The position numbers and the translations under genes are program-made. A stretch of 13,531 nt of DNA from Pseudomonadota bacterium (GTDB lineage: Bacteria > Pseudomonadota > Alphaproteobacteria > ATCC43930 > CGMCC-115725), in assembly GCA_021790295.1 (NCBI GenBank), contig JAJYIC010000027.1:1-13531 (forward strand). Reading direction: 5' to 3'. The notes beneath the pieces were generated by a model. The model was not told where the DNA came from and made no database searches. It saw only the letters and a list, made by a program, of their open reading frames with translations. This document shows, piece after piece, positions 6,588 to 13,416 of this stretch. Numbering within the stretch: position 1 is the first letter of the stretch; each line of letters starts with the position of its first letter.

Positions 6588-8482
6588 AAGCCGTCAACGA
6601 TTTCGTCGTCAAATTCGCCAACGTCAATGGCTCGGGTTCGGCGAGCGCCAATGCGCTGTTCGCGAAATCGATCCTGCGCATGGGCATCCCCGCAAGCTCG
6701 CGCAACATCTTCCCTTCGAACATTCAGGGCCTGCCCACCTGGTTCGAGGTGCGAGTCAGCGAAAAGGGGCATCTCGGCCGGCGCGGAGGCGCCGATCTGA
6801 TGGTGGCGATGAACCCGCAGACCTGGGAACAGGACATTGCGGAGATCGAGCCCGGAGGTTATCTTTTTTACGACGCGACAAAGCCTTTGCCGGCGTCCAG
6901 TTTTCGCGACGACATCTTTGTCATCGGCGCTCCTCTGACGGCGATCTGCAATCGCGAATACGAGGATCAGCGCCAGCGCCAGCTATTCAAGAACATCCTT
7001 TATCTCGGTGCGCTTTCCGCTCTTCTCGATATGGACGTGGCCGAGATCGAAAAGCTCGTCGGCGAACAGTTTCGCGGCAAGGACGCCCTCATCCAACCCA
7101 ATTTGCGGGCCCTCAATCTGGGGCGCGATTGGGCTCTCGGCGAAAGGGAATGCCCGATAGGCCTCAGATTGCGGCGGACCGACAAGGTCGGCGATCGCAT
7201 CTTTATCACCGGCAACAGCGCCGCCGCCTTGGGCTGCGTCTACGGCGGTGCGAGCGTCGCCGCCTGGTATCCGATCACCCCCTCCTCGTCCTTTGCCGAA
7301 GCCTTTGCCGGACACTGCCGCCGCTATCGCATCGACCCGGCAACCAAAAAGCATCGTTATGCGATCGTCCAGGCGGAGGACGAATTGGCGGCGATCGGCA
7401 TGGTCATCGGCGCCGCCTGGAACGGAGCGCGCGCCTTTACCGCAACCTCGGGCCCCGGCGTCTCGCTGATGCAGGAGTTTCTGGGGCTTGCCTATTTTGC
7501 CGAAGTTCCGGCGGTGATCTTCGACGTCGAGCGCGGCAGCCCTTCGACCGGGATGCCGACGCGAACCCAGCAGGCCGACATTCTCTCTTGCGCCCATGCT
7601 TCCCACGGCGACACCAAGCATGTGCTCCTTTTCCCTAAGGATCCGAACGAGGCCTTTCTCTTCGCCGCCGACGCGCTCGACCTTGCAGATCGCCTGCAGA
7701 CTCCGATTTTCGTCATGCTCGATCTCGACATCGGCATGAACGAGTGGCTCATTGCGCCGCTTGCCTTTGAGGAGGGTCGGCGGTACGACCGCGGCAAGCT
7801 GCTCACCTTCGAGGATCTCGAAAAGGGGGTCGAATTCGGCCGTTATCTCGATGTCGACGGCGACGGCATCCCCTACCGAACCTATCCCGGCACCCATCCG
7901 ACGCGCGGCGCCTATTTCACCCGCGGAACGACGAAGGACCGTTATGGGCGCTATACCGAGGAAGGGCCGGCTTATGTCGACAACATGGAGCGCCTTTTGC
8001 GCAAGTTCGAAACCGCAAAAGGCTTGGTCCCCCGCCCCGTCATAAAAGCGGCGCGGCAGCCGACGGCTGTTGGCGCGCTTTATTACGGTTCGACGGCTGC
8101 GGCCATGGAGGAAGCTCTCGAGTCGCTCGAAGAGCGCGGCATCCATCCCGACACCTTGAGGGTGCGCGCCTTTCCCTTCCATGACGATGTGCTCGCGTTT
8201 ATCGCCGCGCATGAGCGGGTCTTTGTCGTCGAGCAGAATCGCGACGCCCAATTGCGCTCTCTCCTCGTCGTCGAAGGCGAGATCGATCCGAAAAAGCTCC
8301 TCCCCATCCTCCATTATGACGGGACGCCGATCACCGCGCGGTTTATCGAAACGGCGATCGCCGAAAGCCTTTCCCGTCTTGCCGCGGGAGAGCAGAGTGA
8401 ACGGCCCTCGCTCGCTTCGCCCGACAAGGGCGAGCGCGGCTTTCCGCGCGCGCTTCCCCCTTTGCGCAAGGCCTTGCCCTAG
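6572..8482 (+). CDS. korA: 2-oxoacid:acceptor oxidoreductase, fused gamma-alpha subunit (KorA-like)
   Basis: The 636-residue protein joins two domains that are separate in some relatives. Residues about 13-195 are the gamma domain (NGSGSASANALFAKSI 19-34, GGADLMVAMNP 72-82). Residues about 208-600 are the alpha subunit with the pyrimidine-binding motif YPITPSSSFAEA (233-244), TSGPGVSLMQE (292-302) and ERGSPSTGMPTRTQQAD (320-336). With the beta subunit it forms the thiamine-diphosphate enzyme that converts a 2-oxoacid and CoA to acyl-CoA and CO2. The substrate (2-oxoglutarate, pyruvate or another) cannot be decided by eye; the korA name follows the fused architecture and should be read as provisional. 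The ATG at 6572 lies within the last 16 bases of the preceding gene, which suggests translational coupling. The last roughly 30 residues, after LAAGEQ, are rich in P, R and S, look unlike the fold, and are encoded by DNA with a hairpin at 8416-8434. Confidence 0.9.
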   Translation: MPKPIEAVNDFVVKFANVNGSGSASANALFAKSILRMGIPASSRNIFPSNIQGLPTWFEVRVSEKGHLGRRGGADLMVAMNPQTWEQDIAEIEPGGYLFYDATKPLPASSFRDDIFVIGAPLTAICNREYEDQRQRQLFKNILYLGALSALLDMDVAEIEKLVGEQFRGKDALIQPNLRALNLGRDWALGERECPIGLRLRRTDKVGDRIFITGNSAAALGCVYGGASVAAWYPITPSSSFAEAFAGHCRRYRIDPATKKHRYAIVQAEDELAAIGMVIGAAWNGARAFTATSGPGVSLMQEFLGLAYFAEVPAVIFDVERGSPSTGMPTRTQQADILSCAHASHGDTKHVLLFPKDPNEAFLFAADALDLADRLQTPIFVMLDLDIGMNEWLIAPLAFEEGRRYDRGKLLTFEDLEKGVEFGRYLDVDGDGIPYRTYPGTHPTRGAYFTRGTTKDRYGRYTEEGPAYVDNMERLLRKFETAKGLVPRPVIKAARQPTAVGALYYGSTAAAMEEALESLEERGIHPDTLRVRAFPFHDDVLAFIAAHERVFVVEQNRDAQLRSLLVVEGEIDPKKLLPILHYDGTPITARFIETAIAESLSRLAAGEQSERPSLASPDKGERGFPRALPPLRKALP

Positions 8483-8497
8483 GCTTTAAGGACCGCC

Positions 8498-9553
8498 ATG
8501 ACCTATATCGCCAAGCCCCTTTTCCATCATCCGAAGCTGCCGCAGAACGCGCTCGGTTTTACCCATCGCGATTACGAAGGGGCGATCTCGACCTTGTGCG
8601 CCGGTTGCGGCCACGATTCGATCAGTGCGGCGATCATCCAGGCCTGTTTCGAACTTTCTCTGCCGCCGCACCGTATCGCCAAGCTTTCGGGGATCGGCTG
8701 CTCGTCGAAAACGCCCGCCTATTTTCTCGGCAATTCGCACGGCTTCAACAGCGTCCACGGGCGCATGCCGAGCGTGTTGACGGGCGCCAATCTCGCCAAT
8801 CGCGACCTGATCTATCTCGGCGTCTCGGGCGACGGCGATTCGGCTTCGATCGGGCTTGGGCAATTTGCCCATTGCATCCGGCGCGGCGTCAACATGGTCT
8901 ATATCGTCGAAAACAACGGCGTCTACGGCCTTACCAAAGGGCAGTTTTCGGCCACCGCCGATCGCGGCTCGAAATCCAAGCGCGGTGCGGTCAACATGGA
9001 TAGCCCGATCGATCTCGTCGCGCTCGCGCTCGAATTCGGGGCAAGCTTTGTGGCGCGGGGTTTCTCCGGCGACAAGGCGCAGCTCGTGCCTCTCATCAAG
9101 GCGGCGTTTTTGCACAAAGGCGCGGCGTTCCTCGACGTCGTCTCGCCTTGCGTCGCTTTCAACAACCATCCCGGCTCGACCAAAAGCTTCGACTATGTCC
9201 GCGCCCATAACGAGGCCGTCAACCGCCTCGATTTCATGGTCGGGCGCGAAGAGATCACCGCCGATTACGCGCCGGGCACGGTGGAGACGGTCGTCCAGCA
9301 CGACGGCTCGGTCTTGCGTCTGCGCAAGCTTTCCGCCGATTACGATCCTCACGACCGCATCGCGTCATTCGATTATCTGCAAAAACAAAGGGCCGCGGGC
9401 GAGATCGTCACCGGGCTTCTCTTTGTCGATCCCGATGCCGGCGATCTCCACGATTTTCTCGACACGGTCGAAGAGCCTTTGAATGCCCTCGGGGAAGAAG
9501 AGCTTTGCCCGGGAAAGGAAATTCTCGCCAGCTTCAACGCCGCGCACCGCTAG
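8498..9553 (+). CDS. korB: 2-oxoacid:acceptor oxidoreductase, thiamine-diphosphate beta subunit (KorB-like)
   Basis: The product has 351 residues and is the catalytic partner of the upstream fused subunit. The thiamine-diphosphate and magnesium site is seen as GDGD (111-114) followed by ENNGVYGLTKGQ (138-149). The four cysteines expected to hold the proximal [4Fe-4S] cluster are present: CAGCGH (C34, C37), GIGCSS (C68) and SPCVAFNNHPGSTKS (C218). The subunit has no ferredoxin domain of its own, so electrons must leave through a partner, most likely the C-terminal clusters of the first protein of the operon. It starts 15 bases after the korA-like stop, with a good ribosome-binding site AAGGA at 8488-8492, 5 bases before the ATG. 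A group of stem-loops after its stop codon probably ends the operon. The enzyme class is certain; the substrate is not. Confidence 0.93.
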   Translation: MTYIAKPLFHHPKLPQNALGFTHRDYEGAISTLCAGCGHDSISAAIIQACFELSLPPHRIAKLSGIGCSSKTPAYFLGNSHGFNSVHGRMPSVLTGANLANRDLIYLGVSGDGDSASIGLGQFAHCIRRGVNMVYIVENNGVYGLTKGQFSATADRGSKSKRGAVNMDSPIDLVALALEFGASFVARGFSGDKAQLVPLIKAAFLHKGAAFLDVVSPCVAFNNHPGSTKSFDYVRAHNEAVNRLDFMVGREEITADYAPGTVETVVQHDGSVLRLRKLSADYDPHDRIASFDYLQKQRAAGEIVTGLLFVDPDAGDLHDFLDTVEEPLNALGEEELCPGKEILASFNAAHR

Positions 9554-9561
9554 CGGCGGGC

Positions 9562-9619
9562 GGGCGCGGCTGCGCCCTTCGCTCGGGGCCTCTGCGAAGG
9601 GCCGTTGAGGGGGACCCTC
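9562..9619 (+). terminator. Three consecutive stem-loops after the oxidoreductase operon
   Basis: Three hairpins follow the korB-like stop. GGGCGC/GCGCCC (9562-9577, loop GGCT) is the first. GCCCTTCGC (9574-9582) pairs perfectly with GCGAAGGGC (9594-9602), 9 bp with an 11-base loop. GAGGG/CCCTC (9607-9619, loop GGA) is the third. The first two share bases and are mutually exclusive. A short palindrome CCGCTAGCGG (9547-9556) also spans the stop codon. There is no T-run, so this is a terminator-like or transcript-stabilising structure rather than a textbook intrinsic terminator. Confidence 0.45.
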
Positions 9620-9641
9620 GAGGCGGCTAAAACTCCGTTTT

Positions 9642-11507
9642 ATGGCAGAAGAGGGATGCGCCTTCGCGCCGAAAAGCCTTGAGGAGTGGCTGGCCGAGGC
9701 AAAGCGGTGCGAGCGTGAGGGCGAGCTTTTCCGCGCTTACGATCTCGCCATGCAGGGATTGGCCCGGCATCCCCAATCGCTCGAATTGAAGCATCTGGCG
9801 GTCGTGGTCCTGGCTTCGACCGGGGCTTTGGAAGAGGCCGCCCGCAAATTTTCTGCTTTCGGGCTCGATCGGGCGGCGGCGGGCGCGCCAAGCCAGAGGC
9901 TGCGGATGGATATCGAGAGCCTCAAAGCGCGCCTTTTGAAAGATGGCGCGCTCCGTTGCCGGGGGGAAGAGCGGCGGCGGGCTCTCGCCTCCGCGGCTCG
10001 GCTTTACGAGGGGGTCTTTGCCGCCGAAAGCGCGGCGGGAAACCCCGAAAGCCATTATCCGGGGGTCAATGCCGCAAGCCTTTATCTCCTCGCCGCAGAG
10101 CCCGAGAAGGCCGCCCCTCTCGCTGCCCTCTTGCGCGAAAACCTGGCCTCCTTGCCGCCCGAAAGGTGCGGTTATTGGGAGCGTGCCAGCGAAATCGAGG
10201 CGCTCATCGTTCTCGGCCGAGCGCAGGAGGCGCGCGAGAAGGCCCGCGCCTTGCGCCGCCTTCTCGCCCTACCCTCAGCGGTCGATTACAGGGCTTGGTC
10301 GAGCACGATCCGGCAATTGCGCCTCCTCGTCGCGGCGAAAGGGCTGGGCGCCGAATGCCTTGCCGAACTCGCGCCGCCCCGCGTCGTCCACTTTCTCGGC
10401 CACATCATCGCCCCTCCCGGAAAGCGCGGCCGTTTCCCGGCGCGAGAGGAGGCACGCGTCGCCGCCGCGATCGAAACGCGGATCGCCGGCGCCGGGATAG
10501 GCTTTGGCTACGGCTCTCTCGCGGCGGGGGCGGACATCCTTTTTGCCGAGGCGCTTTTGCGCCATGGCGCCAGCCTCAACATCGTCCTCCCGTTCGACCG
10601 CAGGGAATTCGTCGAGGTTTCGGTGAGGCCCTCGGGCGCGCGCTGGGTCGAACGCTTCGAAGCCTGCATCGCCGCAGCCGAAAGAGAGGGAAGCCTGCGC
10701 TTTGCTACCGAGGATCGCTATCTCGGCGACGAGGCTCTTTTCGGCTATTGCAGCCAACTCGCCATGGGTCTTGCGATCCTGCGCAGCCAGCATCTTTCGA
10801 GCGAAGTCGAACAGATCGCGGTGTGGGACGGCGCGCCTTCAGAAGGACCGGCCGGAACCGGAGCCGATGTGGCGATCTGGAAGCGAAGCGGCCGGCCGCA
10901 ATGGGTGATCCCTTGCGGCGAGGGAAAGACGCCGCCGCGGCCCACCCCTAAGCCCGAACGCGCGACCGGACGGCGCACCCGGGCGATGCTTTTCGGCGAT
11001 ATCAAAGGCTACAGCCGATTGAGCGATGTCGAGCTGCCCCGTTTTGTCGATGCCGTTCTCGCCGCTTTTGCCAAGGTCATCGATGGTTACGGCGCCGGGG
11101 TTCTGGCCGCGGAGACCTGGGGCGACGGCATCTATCTCGTCTTCGACGACGCCGGAGAAGCGGCCGGTTGCGCGCTCGATCTGCAACAGGCGATGGCGTC
11201 CATCGATCTTGAGGCTGCGGGCCTTCCCGGCCATCTCGCTTTGCGCATCGGCGGGCACCTCGGTCCCGTTTACGGCGGGCACAATCCGATCATGAAAAAG
11301 GACAGCTTTTTCGGCGCCCATGTCACCCGCGCCGCACGCATCGAACCGGTGACCCCCGAAGGCTGCGTTTACGTCACTGAGACCCTCGCTGCCGTCCTCG
11401 CTCTCCACAACCCCCGGCAATTCGTCTCGGATTATGTCGGCATGACCGAGGCGGCAAAAGATTACGGGCGGATGCGGTTGTTTCATCTCCGCGGCGCTTC
11501 GCGATAA
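9642..11507 (+). CDS. Multidomain class III nucleotide cyclase: TPR/TRAFs-binding-type region, Rossmann-like (SLOG-like) domain, cyclase catalytic domain
   Basis: This 621-residue protein has no signal peptide or membrane segment and is likely cytoplasmic. Residues 10-235 are alpha-helical with TPR-like repeats and YPGVNAASLYLL (139-150), typical of the TPR 'TRAFs-binding' region. Residues 248-397 look Rossmann-like (VVHFLGHIIAPPG 248-260, GSLAAGADILFAEALL 291-306, LNIVLPFDRREF 312-323), resembling the nucleotide- or ligand-sensing SLOG fold. Residues 446-585 form a class III cyclase domain with metal-binding FGDI (D453) and WGDG (D495), and the transition-state arginine R566. The usual adenine-selecting lysine is glutamate (E491) and its partner aspartate is serine (S555), so the nucleotide made is uncertain. 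Glutamate at this site occurs in guanylyl cyclases. The asparagine position is T562. No clear ribosome-binding site precedes the ATG. It stands alone between the oxidoreductase operon and the efflux module. The cyclase and TPR parts are firm; the middle fold is inferred. Confidence 0.82.
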   Translation: MAEEGCAFAPKSLEEWLAEAKRCEREGELFRAYDLAMQGLARHPQSLELKHLAVVVLASTGALEEAARKFSAFGLDRAAAGAPSQRLRMDIESLKARLLKDGALRCRGEERRRALASAARLYEGVFAAESAAGNPESHYPGVNAASLYLLAAEPEKAAPLAALLRENLASLPPERCGYWERASEIEALIVLGRAQEAREKARALRRLLALPSAVDYRAWSSTIRQLRLLVAAKGLGAECLAELAPPRVVHFLGHIIAPPGKRGRFPAREEARVAAAIETRIAGAGIGFGYGSLAAGADILFAEALLRHGASLNIVLPFDRREFVEVSVRPSGARWVERFEACIAAAEREGSLRFATEDRYLGDEALFGYCSQLAMGLAILRSQHLSSEVEQIAVWDGAPSEGPAGTGADVAIWKRSGRPQWVIPCGEGKTPPRPTPKPERATGRRTRAMLFGDIKGYSRLSDVELPRFVDAVLAAFAKVIDGYGAGVLAAETWGDGIYLVFDDAGEAAGCALDLQQAMASIDLEAAGLPGHLALRIGGHLGPVYGGHNPIMKKDSFFGAHVTRAARIEPVTPEGCVYVTETLAAVLALHNPRQFVSDYVGMTEAAKDYGRMRLFHLRGASR

Positions 11508-11596
11508 GCCTTGGCCGCGCCGCCCGCGCCCTTGTCGCCGCAACCATCGGACCTGCGACAGCCGGACGCGCGAAAGCTCGCGGATGGCAGCGATGC

Positions 11597-11643
11597 GATT
11601 TTTGCGTTTTTGTGACAATCAATTTGTTACCATAGCTTATTAT
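11597..11643 (+). promoter_or_regulatory. AT-rich promoter region of the MarR-efflux operon (approximate)
   Basis: An AT-rich island in otherwise GC-rich DNA precedes the regulator gene. It contains TATTAT (11638-11643), a good -10-like hexamer that runs into the palindrome at 11643-11655. GTGACA (11612-11617) resembles a -35 element, but the 20-base spacing is too long for a standard sigma-70 promoter, so the exact elements are uncertain. Confidence 0.35.
11612..11630. promoter_or_regulatory. Imperfect palindrome, candidate MarR operator 1
   Basis: GTGACAA (11612-11618) and TTGTTAC (11624-11630) form an inverted repeat with one mismatch and a 5-base spacer. Size and position suit a MarR-family dimer site. 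Its centre is 28 bases upstream of the centre of the second palindrome. Confidence 0.35.
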
Positions 11644-11655
11644 CACCTTAGGTGA
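11643..11655. promoter_or_regulatory. Perfect palindrome, candidate MarR operator 2
   Basis: TCACCT (11643-11648) and AGGTGA (11650-11655) are exact reverse complements around a single T. The site lies 22 bases before the MarR start codon and touches the -10-like TATTAT, where a bound repressor would block transcription. MarR regulators next to efflux genes commonly control their own operon through such sites; binding here is inferred. Confidence 0.5.
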
Positions 11656-11677
11656 CTTGTTCCGCAAAAGATCCGTC

Positions 11678-12217
11678 ATGAATGCCGTTATCGACAGCGA
11701 GCCCCGCTTCAGCTTTCTCGTCCATGACGTCGCCCGGCTTTTGGCGCGGCGTTTCAATCAGAGGGCGCTTTTGGCGCTCGGTCTCACCCGCGCCCAGTGC
11801 CGGGTCATCAGCTATCTCGCGCGCAATGAAGGGGTCAATCAGAAGGGGCTCGCGGAGGCTCTCGAAGTCAAACCGATGAGCCTCGTGCACCAGATCGACC
11901 GCATGGAAGAAGCCGGCTGGATCGAAAGGCGGCTCGACCCTTGCGACCGCCGCGCGCGCCGCCTCGTCCTCACCGAAAAGGCGCGCCCGATCCTCGTCCG
12001 CATCCGCCAGCTTTCGGCCGAAATCCGCGACGAGGCCTTTGCCCGCTTGGACGAAGCCGAAGGACCGCTTCTGATCGATCTTTTGCGCCGCGTGCATAGT
12101 GCTCTCTCGGAGCGCGCGCTCTCCGATCGCGCCGCGGAGGGGGGAGGCCGGGAGGCGGAGAGTTCGCAAGCGTCGCCGCTTCCCCTTTTGGCGCCGGCGG
12201 CCGGAGGCGAGCGATGA
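11678..12217 (+). CDS. MarR-family transcriptional regulator of the adjacent efflux genes
   Basis: This 179-residue winged-helix regulator has a helix-turn-helix region spanning NQKGLAEALEVKPMSLVHQI (54-73) and a wing ERRLDPCDRRARRLVLTE (83-100), whose D-x-R-DRR-type pattern is the MarR signature (D87, D90, R91, R92). N-terminal (10-35) and C-terminal (100-145) helices would form the dimer interface. Members usually act as dimers and release DNA when a phenolic or drug-like ligand binds. About 30 residues after position 148 are low-complexity and extend past the usual 140-150 residues. The ATG at 11678 is preferred; a TTG at 11657 lies almost against the palindrome. The gene overlaps the HlyD-like gene by 4 bases (ATGA), so regulator and pump are co-transcribed, and the two upstream palindromes suggest autoregulation. 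The inducer is unknown. Confidence 0.92.
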   Translation: MNAVIDSEPRFSFLVHDVARLLARRFNQRALLALGLTRAQCRVISYLARNEGVNQKGLAEALEVKPMSLVHQIDRMEEAGWIERRLDPCDRRARRLVLTEKARPILVRIRQLSAEIRDEAFARLDEAEGPLLIDLLRRVHSALSERALSDRAAEGGGREAESSQASPLPLLAPAAGGER

Positions 12218-13416
12218 GCCCTTCGGCCGACAACGAGGCAAGTCCCGCTCTCGGCGCGCGCCGCGCCGCTCTCGAAAGAACGGCGCCGCCCTTATTGGCG
12301 CGCCGCCCTTTGCGCCAGCGCCTGCGGCTGCCTTTGATGCTGGGCGGGCCTTTGCTCGTCGTCCTCGGCGCTTTCTACTGGTATCTGACGAGCGGCCGTT
12401 ACATATCGACCGAGGATGCTTTTACCGAGGCCGCGCGGGTCGCAATCAGCACCGACGTTTCGGGCCGCGTCACCGCCGTCGCAGTGCGCGACAACGAGAA
12501 CGTCAAAAAGGGGCAGGTCCTCTTCCGCCTCGACCCGCGGCCTTTTACCATCGCGGTCGAGGCGGCGAAGGCGAAACTCGCGACCGCCCGGCTCACGATC
12601 GAGGCGCTCAAAGCCACCTATCGCGAAAAGCTCGCCGATGAAAAGGCGAGCGAAGCGACCCTTCTTTATCTCGAACGCCAGTTCGAACGGCAAAAGCGCC
12701 TTTTCGCCACCGGCGCAGCCTCGGGCCAAGCGCTCGATCAGGCCGAACGCGCTTATGAAGTCGCGCGCCAGAACCTCGCGGCGACGCGACACGATATCGC
12801 CAATGTTCTCGCCAGCCTCGGCGGCAACCCCGAGCTTCCGATCGACCAGCATCCGAGCGTCGAGGCGGCCCAAGCCGGGCTCGACAAGGCCCTTCTCAAC
12901 CTTTCCTATACGGTCGTCCATGCGCCGCAAAGCGGCATCGTCACCAAGGTCGACGAACTGCAAGCGGGCGACTACGTCACCACCTCGACGCCTCTGTTTT
13001 ACCTGATGGCGAGCCGGCGCCTGTGGGTCACCGCCAATTTCAAGGAAACCGAACTGACGCATATGCGTCCGGGGCAAGAGGCCTCGATCGAGGTCGATTC
13101 CTATCCGGGCGTCACCTTTCCGGCCAAGGTCGAAAGCCTCAGCCCCGGCACGGGCCTCACCTTTTCGCTTCTGCCCGCCGAGAACGCCACCGGCAATTGG
13201 GTCAAAGTGGTGCAGCGCCTGCCGGTGCGCCTCAGCCTTCTCAAGGGTGATCCTGCCGGCCTTCCTCTTCACGCCGGGCTCTCCGTCACTGCCGAGGTCG
13301 ATACCCGCTACCGCCGCCCCATCCTCGTCTGGCTCGATCGGGTATTCGGCTATCTTGCGGGCGCGCCAAAGAGCCGGACGGCATCGCGTGAGGCAGAGCA
13401 GGCCGCGCCTCGGTGA
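12214..13416 (+). CDS. HlyD/EmrA-type periplasmic adaptor (membrane-fusion) subunit of an efflux pump
   Basis: The product has 400 residues. A basic cytoplasmic N-terminus (16-38, many R) leads to a single membrane anchor at about 39-59. The periplasmic part then begins with STEDAFTEAARVAISTDVSG (65-84) and the first half of the lipoyl/biotinyl-like domain. A helical hairpin follows at about 112-228, then the second half of the lipoyl domain (HAPQSGIVTKVDELQAGDYV 236-255) and a beta-barrel (WVTANFKETEL 271-281, NWVKVVQRLPVRL 328-340), both hallmarks of the EmrA branch. Such adaptors link an inner-membrane MFS transporter to an outer-membrane channel of the TolC type. No outer-membrane component is in view. 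The start overlaps the MarR stop (ATGA) and the stop overlaps the next start (GTGA), so the three genes form one operon. The substrate is unknown. Confidence 0.93.
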   Translation: MSPSADNEASPALGARRAALERTAPPLLARRPLRQRLRLPLMLGGPLLVVLGAFYWYLTSGRYISTEDAFTEAARVAISTDVSGRVTAVAVRDNENVKKGQVLFRLDPRPFTIAVEAAKAKLATARLTIEALKATYREKLADEKASEATLLYLERQFERQKRLFATGAASGQALDQAERAYEVARQNLAATRHDIANVLASLGGNPELPIDQHPSVEAAQAGLDKALLNLSYTVVHAPQSGIVTKVDELQAGDYVTTSTPLFYLMASRRLWVTANFKETELTHMRPGQEASIEVDSYPGVTFPAKVESLSPGTGLTFSLLPAENATGNWVKVVQRLPVRLSLLKGDPAGLPLHAGLSVTAEVDTRYRRPILVWLDRVFGYLAGAPKSRTASREAEQAAPR

